DNA of 64,000 nucleotides from Helicobacter anatolicus (GTDB taxonomy: Bacteria; Campylobacterota; Campylobacteria; Campylobacterales; Helicobacteraceae). The notes under the pieces are model-generated. The model had not been told where the DNA came from and ran no database searches. It saw only the letters and a list, made by a program, of their open reading frames with translations. The position numbers and the translations under genes are program-made. Below are positions 46,396 to 55,902 of this stretch, piece after piece (the first letter of the stretch is position 1; each line of letters begins with the position of its first letter). The DNA lies in contig NZ_JAJTMY010000004.1 of assembly GCF_021300615.1 (NCBI RefSeq), forward strand, positions 62,001 to 126,000, written 5' to 3'.

Positions 46396-47676
46396 ATGTA
46401 TAAGATTTTTTTACTATTTTTTTTCATTACTATAACCCTTGCAAAACCTCTGCAATACGATGGTTCTATCAATCTTTTTAGTAAAATTGGTTTCTTTAAC
46501 AAAACCTATAATCCTATGCAAAATCTCTATCCTACAGATTCTTATGGTACTCTTTTAGCGCAAGGAAATATCACTTACTCCCCTTTTTCTTTCTTGCAAT
46601 TCAAATTAGGTATAAGTGCCAATGGCATTATTTTAGATAGTACAAAGTTTCAAAATAAAAATACTCCCATAGCGCCAAATATTACCAGCTATATTGGATT
46701 TTACCAAGGACATAGCGGGATAAACACAGATACATTTCCACGATTTTTTATCCTACATAATGCCTTTTTATCCTTTCAAAATAAAAACTTAATGATAAAA
46801 CTAGGGCGATATGAATTAGAAGATTATGATTTTTTTAGCGATTATAATCAAGGGATTGAATTACGCTATAGTTTACAAGATTTTTTATTTTATGGACTTT
46901 TTTCCGATGCAAGAGCTTCGGTTTACTCTGATTGGTTTTATGACTTTGGAAGATTTTATACACAAAATCATGAACTTTTTATTCTAGGAGCAAATTATCA
47001 AAGCCATTTTGGACTTTTATTAAAAACCCTTATTTATTTAAGCCCAAACTATTATACTGCTCCACAAATTAACCTTTGCTACACCTATCAAAATAAAAAT
47101 TTTTCCTCAAAAACTACAATAATTTCGCTTTTTGCTTTTCATCACCACCTATCTGCACAACAAAATGATAGTATTGCTTTTGGAAGCCTTTTAGATTCTC
47201 AAGCACAAACTTTTATGTTTGAGCAAAATTTCACATATAAAAATTTTAACTTTGGTGGTAGTATCTACAAAAACTTTGGCAATGCAAATGGAAGAATCGG
47301 AATCTATGGGAACCCTGTTTCTGTAGATATTTGGGATGGTAGTCTCTATGATACGGGTGCACTAAGTGATATTGTAGGTAGAAATGCTTTAAGTGAAATT
47401 ATTTATCTAGGATATAACCATAATTATTTCAACCTCAAAATCCAAGGACGCCACACCACGAGCCCTCGAAGCACGGAAAATGCAATAACACTTTATCTAG
47501 AATCACAAATCACACCAAAATTAAAATGGAATCTTAAATTACAATATCTTGATGATATTACACACAAAGGCTATACGCTAGGAGCAGTAGATATACACAA
47601 TAATCCTATTGTTTTACACAAAGATATTCATAGTGATAGAAGCAAGTTTATTTTACAAATTATCTATAAAATATAA
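46396..47676 (+). CDS. Hof-family outer membrane protein (second of two)
   Basis: A 426-residue paralogue of the preceding gene, 2 bases downstream. The signal peptide ends near residue 16 (TLAKPL). The matching core is FSKIGFFNKTYNPMQNLYPTDSYGTL, then GRYELEDYDFFSDYNQGIELRY. The C-terminus is LQIIYKI, ending in Ile rather than Phe. The two copies have clearly diverged, so the duplication is old. It is probably a specific porin or adhesin-like barrel; the role is unknown. Confidence 0.8.
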   Translation: MYKIFLLFFFITITLAKPLQYDGSINLFSKIGFFNKTYNPMQNLYPTDSYGTLLAQGNITYSPFSFLQFKLGISANGIILDSTKFQNKNTPIAPNITSYIGFYQGHSGINTDTFPRFFILHNAFLSFQNKNLMIKLGRYELEDYDFFSDYNQGIELRYSLQDFLFYGLFSDARASVYSDWFYDFGRFYTQNHELFILGANYQSHFGLLLKTLIYLSPNYYTAPQINLCYTYQNKNFSSKTTIISLFAFHHHLSAQQNDSIAFGSLLDSQAQTFMFEQNFTYKNFNFGGSIYKNFGNANGRIGIYGNPVSVDIWDGSLYDTGALSDIVGRNALSEIIYLGYNHNYFNLKIQGRHTTSPRSTENAITLYLESQITPKLKWNLKLQYLDDITHKGYTLGAVDIHNNPIVLHKDIHSDRSKFILQIIYKI

Positions 47677-47739
47677 TTACCCTACAAATATTTAAATAGA
47701 AACTATAGAATTGTCTTATTTCAATTATAAGGCTTTATC

Positions 47740-48162
47740 ATGGACAAAATTTATCCGTTTTTTCTCATTATTCATCTTTTTTGTGCAATTATTTTTGTAG
47801 GCTATTTATTTTTTGATGTAGTAATACTTGCAAAAATAAAAACTAAAACAGATTCTCAAAAAACCCTTGATGCCATTTCACAAAAAATCACGCGTTTTAT
47901 GCCCTTTGTGGTTTTGATGCTTTTTATCACAGGCGGTGCTATGGCAGGAAAATACTTTGCTCAACCATTAGAAAGCATGTTGCAAAAACTCCTTCTTATC
48001 AAAATATGTCTTGCAGCACTAATTTTTATTTTTGTAGTCTTCTCTCTTAGTTGCCATTTTATTTTTAAATGCAAAAATCCTTTGGGAAAATTCATTCATC
48101 CCATTATCTTTGTTTTATGTATTTTAATTATTACTCTAGCAAAATTTATGTTTTATCTCTAA
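47740..48162 (+). CDS. Small four-helix membrane protein, CopD-like
   Basis: A 140-residue integral membrane protein with four hydrophobic helices (about residues 5-28, 50-70, 82-104 and 118-138). The first helix, FLIIHLFCAIIFVGYLFFDV, has the His and Gly pattern of CopD-type proteins, and a second His pair lies in SCHFIFKC and FIHPIIF. A haem- or copper-related role is possible but unproven. It is converging on the MFS gene, with 4 bases between stops. Confidence 0.6.
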   Translation: MDKIYPFFLIIHLFCAIIFVGYLFFDVVILAKIKTKTDSQKTLDAISQKITRFMPFVVLMLFITGGAMAGKYFAQPLESMLQKLLLIKICLAALIFIFVVFSLSCHFIFKCKNPLGKFIHPIIFVLCILIITLAKFMFYL

Positions 48163-48166
48163 AACC

Positions 48167-49321
48167 TTAGATTGTTCTAGGTTGTGTGGTGACAATCCAT
48201 AATGCAGGCAACACAAACAAAGCAGCAAAAAAAGGATTGTATCCCACACCAAATATCTCTACAATCAAACCGCCAAAAAAAGATGCTAATGCGATCCCTA
48301 CATTAAAAGATGCCTCATTAACACTTACCGCACTATCTTTAAAATCTTGTGCATATTTTTGTGCTGCAATCATTGCAAAAGATTTTAGTGGAGAAATCCC
48401 TGCAAAAGCAAAAAACCCCATGATAAACAAATTAATACTCACAAGTATTTGAGAATGTGCACTAATTCCCATGAGTGAAAAAAATATCACTTGACATACC
48501 AAAATTATACGCAATGCCATCACACTCCCTCTCAAATCTGTAAGCTTACCACCAAAAAGATTCCCTAATATTGCACCAAAACCATACACGAGCAACAAAA
48601 TCCCAATAGCATGCTCATTAAAACCACTCAAAGTGGATAAAAAACTTGCAATATAAGTATAAAGAACAAAAGCACCCCCACAAGTTGCTGCAGTCAAACA
48701 ATATACTTTTAGCAAAAAAGGAATCTTTAAAGCCTTATATAAAGAAGAAAAGTTTGCTTGTTTGCTCTCTAAATTTTTTGGCATCAAAAAGAATACTCCG
48801 ATAAATGCACAGCTACTTAAAAATACAATGAAAAAAAATACACTTTGAAAGCCAAAAACCTGTCCTACAAAAGTCCCTAATGGAACACCACTTACCAATG
48901 CAATTGTTAGCCCTGATACCATAAGTGACAAAGAAGAGTTTTCTTTTCCTTTTGGCGCCACCATTAAAACACTCAAAGTTGCATTAACAAAAAATACACC
49001 ATGCATACACCCTGCGATAAATCGAGCTAAAGCTGTTAAATAAAAATTTGTACTCAAACCAATCATTAAATTTGCAACAATAAAAATTGCCAAATTAATC
49101 AATAATTGTTTACGCCTATCTACATAACTCAATGGCACACTTAATAAAGGTGCGCCAATCACCACGCCAATTGCATAAATTGTCACCAAAAATCCTGCTT
49201 TTGATTCTGTAACTTCAAAAAACACTACTAATTTCGGTAAAATTCCCGCTACAACAAACTCTGTAACCCCCATACAAAAGGCACTTAATGCTAAAACTAA
49301 AATTGCTTGATAGCTTCTCAT
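48167..49321 (-). CDS. MFS efflux transporter (DHA1 / AraJ-like)
   Basis: A 384-residue transporter with twelve transmembrane helices. The N-terminus FCMGVTEFVVAGILPKL and the loop PLLSVPLSYVDRRKQLL are typical of the DHA1 drug or sugar efflux family. GAILGNLFGGKLTDLRG is the matching loop in the second half. The substrate is unknown. Its ATG overlaps the mutY stop (ATGA). It is the last gene of the long minus-strand run. Confidence 0.88.
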   Translation of the reverse strand: MRSYQAILVLALSAFCMGVTEFVVAGILPKLVVFFEVTESKAGFLVTIYAIGVVIGAPLLSVPLSYVDRRKQLLINLAIFIVANLMIGLSTNFYLTALARFIAGCMHGVFFVNATLSVLMVAPKGKENSSLSLMVSGLTIALVSGVPLGTFVGQVFGFQSVFFFIVFLSSCAFIGVFFLMPKNLESKQANFSSLYKALKIPFLLKVYCLTAATCGGAFVLYTYIASFLSTLSGFNEHAIGILLLVYGFGAILGNLFGGKLTDLRGSVMALRIILVCQVIFFSLMGISAHSQILVSINLFIMGFFAFAGISPLKSFAMIAAQKYAQDFKDSAVSVNEASFNVGIALASFFGGLIVEIFGVGYNPFFAALFVLPALWIVTTQPRTI

Positions 49322-50256
49322 TTTTTTATCCTATTTATTAGTTCTAAGATTTTTAAACCCAAACTACTCATTGGCAAATCCTCAAAATCTCTAATTAATT
49401 CTGTATCTTTTGGCATAGTTGTAATTTTATACACCTCTGCTTGAATTCTATACTTTGTCCTTGTGTGTCGCACACTTCCAAGATATTCCTCCGTAGAAAC
49501 TAAAATTTCAGGAAAACTATACAAATTATTCCATTTTTTATCCCTAAACATCGCAACTCCACCCCTCTCCTGATAAATTCCAAACCTTAGTACTAAATTT
49601 TCATATTCTATTTTCTTATGTAAAACAAAAGATAAGGGATCTTCCCTACCTTTACAGGTGCTATTAAGGGGGCAATTATAGCATTTTGGACTTTTTGCTG
49701 TGCAAACCAATGCCCCTAAATCCAACAAAGCCTGATTATGATCAAAGGGGTTTTGAAAATTTAAAAATTTTTCTGCATATTCTTTTAAAACTTTATGGCT
49801 AAAAGTTTGTAATCCAAAATATCGCACTAAAAATCTTTTGATATTTGTATCATAAAATCCTACTGCTTGATGATACCCAAAACACAAAATCGCTCCTGCT
49901 GTATAATCACCAATACCAGACAATGCCTTAAGTTCTGCAAAAGTATTTGGCAAGTTTCCTTGTGTATTTTGTGCACTTTTTAAAAGATTTTTGGCTCTAG
50001 AGTAATACCCCAGTCCTCTCCATAAAACCAATACCTCATCTTCTTTTGCTAATGAAAGGTCTTTAAAAGTAGGAAATTTTTGCATAAATCGATAAAAATA
50101 ATCTAATACTACATTTACTTGCGTCTGCTGCAACATAATCTCACTGACATAAACCCCATAGGCCGCATTTTCCCCCACAAGATTCCGCCAAGGCAAATCC
50201 TTACGCCCATACAAACCATACCAACGCAATAAAGAATCATGAGCTTTTTGAAACAA
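49318..50256 (-). CDS. mutY: Adenine DNA glycosylase MutY
   Basis: A 312-residue base-excision enzyme removing A opposite 8-oxoG. It has DLPWRN, VSEIMLQQTQV with the catalytic Glu, the helix-hairpin-helix ALSGIGDYTAGAI, the catalytic-Asp region NQALLDLGALVC and a [4Fe-4S] loop with C-x6-C-x2-C-x5-C spacing. The C-terminal NUDIX-like domain is short. It starts with TTG directly after the glcD stop, with GGGG upstream; no ATG is near. Confidence 0.94.
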   Translation of the reverse strand: MFQKAHDSLLRWYGLYGRKDLPWRNLVGENAAYGVYVSEIMLQQTQVNVVLDYFYRFMQKFPTFKDLSLAKEDEVLVLWRGLGYYSRAKNLLKSAQNTQGNLPNTFAELKALSGIGDYTAGAILCFGYHQAVGFYDTNIKRFLVRYFGLQTFSHKVLKEYAEKFLNFQNPFDHNQALLDLGALVCTAKSPKCYNCPLNSTCKGREDPLSFVLHKKIEYENLVLRFGIYQERGGVAMFRDKKWNNLYSFPEILVSTEEYLGSVRHTRTKYRIQAEVYKITTMPKDTELIRDFEDLPMSSLGLKILELINRIKK

Positions 50257-51636
50257 TCACAACCCCATTTTATGCGGATTTAAAATATTATTTGGATCAA
50301 AAGCTTTTTTAATCGCTCTAAAAAGCTCCATTTCATCTTCATTGAATGCTAGAGACATAAAAGGTGCTTTAGAAATACCTATACCATGTTCGCCACTTAA
50401 TGTCCCTTCAAGCTCCACCACTAACATAAAAAGCTCTTTCACCGCCTCATAACCCTTTTTTAAATGTTCTTCATCTGGATTTTCTACCATAATATTTACA
50501 TGCACATTACCATCACCTGCATGACCAAAACAAGGAATCTTAAAACCATATTTTCTACCTATGTCCTCAATCCCCTCCAAAAGTTTAGGCAAATTACTTC
50601 TTGGAACAGTAACATCTTCATTGAGTTTTTTTCCATAAATACTAAGGCTTTGAGAAGCATTACGCCGAAAAGACCAAATAAAATCTGCTTCCTCCTTGCT
50701 TTGTGATACTTTGAAATCTTGACATTGATTTTTTATAAAAATTTCTTGAATCTTATTTTTTTGATATTGCAAATATTCAACTATCTCCCCATCAATTTGC
50801 ATTAAAAGCATTACTTGAGCATCAGAGGAAAAACTAGCGGGAAATCTTTTTTCTAACGCCCTTAAAGTCAAAGAATCTAAAAACTCCAACGCCACAGGCA
50901 CAACACCACTTGTCATAATTTCATAAACCGCTTGCATTGCCTTTTGCATTTCTTGAAAAACACCCATTAAAACCTGCTGATATTTGGGCTTAACAAGCAA
51001 TTTTAATGTAATTTCTGTAATTACTCCCAAAGTCCCCTCACTTGCACTAATAATACCCGCGAGATTATATCCTGCTACATCCTTGATAGTTTTTTTTCCG
51101 GCACGGATAATTTTCCCATTTGGTAAAACTATTCGCAAGGCCATAACATAATCTTTAGTGATTCCATATTTTACAGCACGCATTCCTCCAGCATTTTCAC
51201 TTACATTACCTCCCAAAGTGCTAAAATCCTGTGATGCAGGATCGGGAGGATAAAACAACCCCTCTTTTTCCACAACTTTTTGAAAATCCTTATTAATCAC
51301 AGCAGGTTGCACTCTAGCAATAAGATTTTTTTTATCAATTTCTAAAATTTGATTAAAATATTTCTCCATTGCAAGTACAACACCACCCTCTATACTTAAA
51401 GCACCTCCACTCATTCCACTTCCTGCACCTCTTGGAACTACCGGAATATGATGAGTATTGCAATATGTTAGAATCTGAGAAATTTGATCTTCATTTTGCG
51501 GGTAAAGCACACAATCTGGTTGGTAAATCTCACGAGTTGCATCATAAGCATATGCTCTTAAATACGCTTCTTCTTGCCGACACTCCAACTCTCCTACAAT
51601 ATTTTGAAAAAATAAAAAATGTTCGCGCGCTAACAT
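50257..51636 (-). CDS. glcD: FAD-linked D-lactate/glycolate oxidase-type subunit
   Basis: A 459-residue FAD enzyme of the GlcD/D-lactate dehydrogenase family. The FAD domain shows VVPRGAGSGMSGGALS, PPDPASQDFSTLGGNVSENAGG and DVAGYNLAGI. The C-terminal domain has CFGHAGDGNVHVNI and GTLSGEHGIGISKAPFM. It oxidises a 2-hydroxy acid (glycolate or D-lactate) and passes electrons to the respiratory chain. H. pylori has it in the same place. glcE/glcF partners are not adjacent. Confidence 0.9.
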   Translation of the reverse strand: MLAREHFLFFQNIVGELECRQEEAYLRAYAYDATREIYQPDCVLYPQNEDQISQILTYCNTHHIPVVPRGAGSGMSGGALSIEGGVVLAMEKYFNQILEIDKKNLIARVQPAVINKDFQKVVEKEGLFYPPDPASQDFSTLGGNVSENAGGMRAVKYGITKDYVMALRIVLPNGKIIRAGKKTIKDVAGYNLAGIISASEGTLGVITEITLKLLVKPKYQQVLMGVFQEMQKAMQAVYEIMTSGVVPVALEFLDSLTLRALEKRFPASFSSDAQVMLLMQIDGEIVEYLQYQKNKIQEIFIKNQCQDFKVSQSKEEADFIWSFRRNASQSLSIYGKKLNEDVTVPRSNLPKLLEGIEDIGRKYGFKIPCFGHAGDGNVHVNIMVENPDEEHLKKGYEAVKELFMLVVELEGTLSGEHGIGISKAPFMSLAFNEDEMELFRAIKKAFDPNNILNPHKMGL

Positions 51637-51650
51637 AAAATTATTTTTCT

Positions 51651-52481
51651 TTATTTTTTTTTCTTTTCAAGCTTTAAGCGTTTTTTTTCTTCTTCTTTTT
51701 GTGCTTGCAATTTTGCATCAATTTCTCTTTTTTCTTTTACCATCATTGTTTGATAATCTCGTTCAGGATGTGCAAGATTTGTAAAATATGGAAAATAATA
51801 TTTTGCTTTTTTTGACTGCATAAAACTAAAAAGCGTACCTGTTTTAATCTCATCAATACGAGAATAAAAAGGGGTTTTTGGTTCTTTAATTCCTGAAGTA
51901 TCAAAATCCTCTGTTTTCAAAGAAATTGTGCTTTGGCAATCAAGAATATCTAGTGCATTTTCATTTACCACATACAAAAGTCCTACTGCATAGCTCCCGC
52001 AAGCTTTTTTAAAAAACTCTTTAGTAGGATCATATCCCCCATAAGCTAGCAAGAACCCCATCAATAAATCTGGACTTAAAAATTCCACTTCTTTATGTGT
52101 ATTTTTTACTTTTTCATAAGATTCTAAATCCGGTGCAACCAAAAACGCTTTAGTGTTTAATGTTCTGAAATAAACCTTATCTCCAACCTTAACTTTATTA
52201 GTAGGTCTAGGAAGATATTTTTGCTTCAAAGTATCAAAATCCATCATCTTACCTATTGCATTTTTTTTGTCAATTGCAATAACAACTACCTGCTTAATAA
52301 TTCCTGTATAATTATGGAAATCAACTTTAATCCACCCACTCTCACCAATCTGCAAATCCCCCGCTGCAAATTCCACTTGATTTTTACCTAAATCTACTTT
52401 TGTAATTTCTACACTTACTTCTTTTTGTAAATTTGCAAAAAGAAATGTCAAAGCAACAATTCCTAAAAATAAAAATCTCAT
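51651..52481 (-). CDS. PgbA-like secreted protein with lysine-rich C-terminus
   Basis: A 276-residue protein with signal peptide (to about residue 17, FANLQ). EVSVEITKVDLGKNQVEF and SGWIKVDFHNYTGI are followed by GFLLAYGGYDPTKEF. The tail is highly charged and ends with a run of four lysines. Sequence and gene order (csd3-nudix-this-glcD) match H. pylori HP0508, described as plasminogen-binding protein PgbA, which binds through C-terminal lysines. Binding here is inference. Its ATG overlaps the nudix gene stop. Confidence 0.78.
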   Translation of the reverse strand: MRFLFLGIVALTFLFANLQKEVSVEITKVDLGKNQVEFAAGDLQIGESGWIKVDFHNYTGIIKQVVVIAIDKKNAIGKMMDFDTLKQKYLPRPTNKVKVGDKVYFRTLNTKAFLVAPDLESYEKVKNTHKEVEFLSPDLLMGFLLAYGGYDPTKEFFKKACGSYAVGLLYVVNENALDILDCQSTISLKTEDFDTSGIKEPKTPFYSRIDEIKTGTLFSFMQSKKAKYYFPYFTNLAHPERDYQTMMVKEKREIDAKLQAQKEEEKKRLKLEKKKK

Positions 52482-53083
52482 TCTCCATCCTTAAAACTAT
52501 AAAAATACCATTGTATTCCTAAAAATAGTGATGTTGTTTTTGGTATCTCTTGATCAAAAATAAAATTCAAAGCTATGTTTTTTGGTAGATACAATACCTC
52601 CAAACACTCATCATCAACACCTCCACCCTGATTAACTTTATTTTTATCACTCACTTGTGCAAAATACAAATGCTGCACATTTCCATTTGCTCCTGTTGCA
52701 TTTAAAAACTCTCCAATTTTTTGCAATTCCTGTAGGGAAATATCATATCCACACTCCTCCAAAACTTCCTCTCTTGCAATTTCTTCTAAACTTTTCCCCT
52801 CTTTATCAACAAGCCCTGCACAAAGCTCATAAGTATAACCATCTTTTTGAGAATTATAAAACACAGCAGGACGAAATTGTCGCACCAAAACAAATGCTTC
52901 TTTAGAAGTATCAAAAAGCAAAATGCAAACACTATCCATAGATTTTATAATGTCCCATTGTTTAGGGATTCCATTTTCTGTATATTTTAACCTTAAGGGC
53001 TTAATATATTTAGAATCTTGCATAGGAGTACAACTAATATTAGTAAAATCAACTCTTTTTTTAGGAGGTGAAAAATATTTCAA
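52478..53083 (-). CDS. NUDIX hydrolase (ADP-sugar pyrophosphatase type)
   Basis: A 201-residue hydrolase with a complete Nudix box (GLVDKEGKSLEEIAREE through VLEECGY). VRQFRPAVFYN before it and the proline-containing loop are typical of ADP-ribose or UDP-sugar pyrophosphatases; the substrate is not certain. The listed start is TTG overlapping the csd3 stop (TTGA) with AAAGG upstream. An ATG at 53023 (residue 21) would also leave an intact Nudix domain. Confidence 0.86.
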   Translation of the reverse strand: MKYFSPPKKRVDFTNISCTPMQDSKYIKPLRLKYTENGIPKQWDIIKSMDSVCILLFDTSKEAFVLVRQFRPAVFYNSQKDGYTYELCAGLVDKEGKSLEEIAREEVLEECGYDISLQELQKIGEFLNATGANGNVQHLYFAQVSDKNKVNQGGGVDDECLEVLYLPKNIALNFIFDQEIPKTTSLFLGIQWYFYSFKDGE

Positions 53084-54240
53084 TCTAATGCCTTTGTTTC
53101 TAAATATGCTTTTTGCACTTCAAAATCATACACTTCACGCAATCTATCAAGTTCAGATTGCAGAGATTTTGCTAGATTTATAAATTCACGCTTTTTATTG
53201 CCTTTTAACTCATTTTTAGCAGTTCTTACAATCCCCATGGGATCAATAGGGCGAGAGTTTTTATACACGCCAAAATGCAAATGTGGACCTGTACTCATTC
53301 CCGTACTACCTACCCTACCTATAATCTGTCCTTTTTTAATCATAGCACCAACTCTAGCTTTTGCATCTCTTTTACTCATATGTGCATACAAAGTCCTAAT
53401 TCCATCACCATGTGCAATCTCTACAACATTTCCATACCCCCCTCTATATCCCGAATAAATAATCTTTCCAGATGCTGCGGCTTTAATCACCGTCCCATGA
53501 GGTGCAGCCAAATCCACACCATAATGGGGTCTTGTTTTCTTTAAGACTGGATGAAATCTTCCGTAAGAAAATCTTGATGATATCCTTGTATATTTTACGG
53601 GCATATCTAGTAAAAATCCCATGACCTCTCTTCCTGAGAGGTCATAAAAACTTTCATTATAACCAAATAAGTAATTAGATTTTTTATGTGTTTCTACAAC
53701 AGCAGCCTTAATTTCTGGCACCCAAAAAGTCCTGCCCAGACGATACTTTCTTGTATAAATCATAGCAATTTTATCATTTTTTAACATAAACTTTTTAAAA
53801 TCAATACTTTTACGATAAATATTTACAAACTCATTTGCTAAAACTACATCACCTGTATACTCTAGAATATCCTGATAAGGAGATTTTTGCACTGCCAATA
53901 CTAGAGTTTTTTTATGCGTAGTATAGATAATAGGGATAAAATCCAAAAAATATTCTCTGTTTTTTAAATAAATATGTATTTGCACATCTTCACTAATGGG
54001 AATTAAAGCTTGTAAAACCATGCCATCCGCATTTTTAAGTAGATAATATACAGAACCTACACGCACCTCACTTGCAAGTTCCTTATCAGTATTAGAGAGA
54101 TTGTAATAAAGCTTTAAGGGTAATTTATTTTGCTCTAAAAATGCAAGTAAAGAAAGTCCACTATTCCATACTAAACGCTCGCCGACTGCCCCAAAGCAAA
54201 AGGTTAATACGAACAAAAAAACAAAAAAAAATTTTTTCAT
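53080..54240 (-). CDS. csd3: M23 metallopeptidase Csd3/HdpA (cell-shape peptidoglycan hydrolase)
   Basis: A 386-residue secreted LytM-type peptidase with signal peptide (to about residue 17). Zinc ligands are H239 and D243 in RPHYGVDLA and H322 in PHLHFGVY, with H287 in YAHM. The long N-terminal part is that of H. pylori HP0506 (Csd3/HdpA), a D,D-endo- and carboxypeptidase needed for helical shape. It has its own -10 box and is followed by an overlapping nudix gene. Confidence 0.9.
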   Translation of the reverse strand: MKKFFFVFLFVLTFCFGAVGERLVWNSGLSLLAFLEQNKLPLKLYYNLSNTDKELASEVRVGSVYYLLKNADGMVLQALIPISEDVQIHIYLKNREYFLDFIPIIYTTHKKTLVLAVQKSPYQDILEYTGDVVLANEFVNIYRKSIDFKKFMLKNDKIAMIYTRKYRLGRTFWVPEIKAAVVETHKKSNYLFGYNESFYDLSGREVMGFLLDMPVKYTRISSRFSYGRFHPVLKKTRPHYGVDLAAPHGTVIKAAASGKIIYSGYRGGYGNVVEIAHGDGIRTLYAHMSKRDAKARVGAMIKKGQIIGRVGSTGMSTGPHLHFGVYKNSRPIDPMGIVRTAKNELKGNKKREFINLAKSLQSELDRLREVYDFEVQKAYLETKALD

Positions 54241-54261
54241 CTCTTTCCTTTAACTTCAAAA

Positions 54262-54267
54262 ATTATA
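54262..54267 (-). promoter_or_regulatory. -10 box for csd3
   Basis: TATAAT on the minus strand (context TTATATAATTTTTG) in the 44-base comF-csd3 gap, 22 bases before the csd3 ATG. A weak ATGAT-atta-ATCAT hairpin followed by GTTTTTA lies just before it and may partly end the comF transcript. Confidence 0.45.
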
Positions 54268-54284
54268 TAAAAACATGATTAATA

Positions 54285-54857
54285 TCATTTTTTTGCATCA
54301 CTTAAAACAACACCAAATAACACATTTCCTCCACCTTTTTCTATAGCCTTTTTTGCCTCAAGCATACTCAAACCCGTTGTTACAATATCATCAAAAATTA
54401 CAAGATTTTTATTCCCGCTTTTATAAACCAATCCTCTAGGATTTTTTTGTCGAAATTCCAAACTTTTTCCCGCATATTTCACTTTATTTTTTGCCTGTAA
54501 TTCCCCATAAATTGGGGTAATCATATTTCTAAAGGCATGCAAAATTACTCCTGTATGCGAATATCCTTTTTTTGGATCATCATCAATTCCTACACCATGA
54601 GCAATATATTGTTTAAAAAATTCCTGATGTGTTGTTAAAAAATGTGCATTTGCTTTTTTAGCAAGCAAAGAAAACACTCTACTGCCAATAGCATAATATT
54701 TGGTATTTAACAACAAACTTATATCTTGATAATTATAAAAACTATAAATTTTTAAATCCTCTACAATACGAATTTTTGGTTTAACTTTTAAAAACTGATC
54801 CCTACAATTTTTACAAAGCAAGGAAAAACAAAAAGCACTACAAGTTAAACAAAGCAT
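54285..54857 (-). CDS. comF: ComF-type phosphoribosyltransferase-like protein
   Basis: A 190-residue protein with an N-terminal cysteine cluster (CLTCSAFCFSLLCKNC) and a C-terminal phosphoribosyltransferase fold. The PRPP motif reads NLVIFDDIVTTGLSM. ComF homologues are needed for natural transformation in several bacteria, including Helicobacter, probably by helping single-stranded DNA uptake across the inner membrane. It lies 5 bases after tmk, in the order known from H. pylori. Confidence 0.9.
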   Translation of the reverse strand: MLCLTCSAFCFSLLCKNCRDQFLKVKPKIRIVEDLKIYSFYNYQDISLLLNTKYYAIGSRVFSLLAKKANAHFLTTHQEFFKQYIAHGVGIDDDPKKGYSHTGVILHAFRNMITPIYGELQAKNKVKYAGKSLEFRQKNPRGLVYKSGNKNLVIFDDIVTTGLSMLEAKKAIEKGGGNVLFGVVLSDAKK

Positions 54858-54862
54858 AAGAT

Positions 54863-55423
54863 CTAAATAATAAATTTTAAAATTTGCTGATGAATAAAAT
54901 CTCTAGGTTTTGTCGCATCCACTAAAAGTTTTTTACAATCTAATTTTTCTACAACTTCCAAAAGATTATCTTGAATTTTCATTAAATAATCTATCCCTCT
55001 TTGCTCAATTACATCATGATCTTTTTGCAAAATTCTTTCTTTAAGATTCTCTCTATCAATATAAAATAAAACAACTCTATCTGGTAAAATATCGCGCATT
55101 ACAAAAAGATTATACTCCCACGATTCTTTCATTTTATCTTTGGCATATGCAATCCCTGATATAAAGCTCCTATCTGCAAAAATTTTTTTATCCTTATTTG
55201 GCAAAAGCACTTCTTTATAATGTTGTGCCCTATCTGCCAAAAATAAAAAAAATTCTGTATAAAAATCAAGATTTTTTGTCATCAAAATTATTTCTCGAAT
55301 TTTTGCGCCAATCTTACTCCCTCCTGGTTCTTTTGTGAAAATTGCATCTGGAAAAATTGGCTTTAAAAGCTCAATTTGCGTACTCTTTCCACAAGTATCA
55401 ATCCCCTCAAATACTACATACAT
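54863..55423 (-). CDS. tmk: Thymidylate kinase
   Basis: A 186-residue kinase converting dTMP to dTDP. The P-loop is [12 protein letters not shown], the DR(Y/F/S) motif is [13 protein letters not shown], and the lid region is [11 protein letters not shown]. It is slightly shorter than E. coli Tmk but normal for Helicobacter. Its start overlaps coaD by 10 bases. Confidence 0.95.
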   Translation of the reverse strand: MYVVFEGIDTCGKSTQIELLKPIFPDAIFTKEPGGSKIGAKIREIILMTKNLDFYTEFFLFLADRAQHYKEVLLPNKDKKIFADRSFISGIAYAKDKMKESWEYNLFVMRDILPDRVVLFYIDRENLKERILQKDHDVIEQRGIDYLMKIQDNLLEVVEKLDCKKLLVDATKPRDFIHQQILKFII

Positions 55424-55902
55424 AACATACCCTTTTTTTTAATATACGTAAATACCTCTTCTGGCACAATGTGTGAAATCTTTCCCTTATGTGTCAAAAT
55501 ATTACGCACTACAGAAGAGCTAATAAAGGCATTCTCTAAACTTGGCATGAAATAAATTGTATCTAACTCTGCATTTAAAGAAGTATTAGCATACCCCATT
55601 TGTATTTCATATTCAAAATCACTCACTACTCTAAGCCCACGCACCAAAAACCGTACTCCATTTTGTTTTGCAAAATCTGCCAAAAGGTTATCAAACCCCA
55701 CACATTTTACATTGGCTAGATTTTTTGTCGCTAATTTCACCATCTCTACCCTATCTTCAAGACTAAACATAGGTTTTTTGGCACTAGATTGAGCCACAGC
55801 TACCAAAATTTCATCAAAAAGATCCGCGCTCCGTGTAATCACATCTAAATGCCCATTACTCAAAGGATCAAAAGTACCAGGATAAATTGCCATTTTTCTC
55901 AT
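55414..55902 (-). CDS. coaD: Phosphopantetheine adenylyltransferase
   Basis: A 162-residue enzyme for the fourth step of coenzyme A synthesis. [16 protein letters not shown] carries the T/HxGH nucleotide site. [19 protein letters not shown] and the end SSSVVRNI are conserved. I use the ATG at 55902, which overlaps the ubiX stop (TAATG) with AAGGTGG upstream; a GTG three codons earlier and an ATG three codons later are also possible. Confidence 0.95.
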   Translation of the reverse strand: MRKMAIYPGTFDPLSNGHLDVITRSADLFDEILVAVAQSSAKKPMFSLEDRVEMVKLATKNLANVKCVGFDNLLADFAKQNGVRFLVRGLRVVSDFEYEIQMGYANTSLNAELDTIYFMPSLENAFISSSVVRNILTHKGKISHIVPEEVFTYIKKKGMLCM

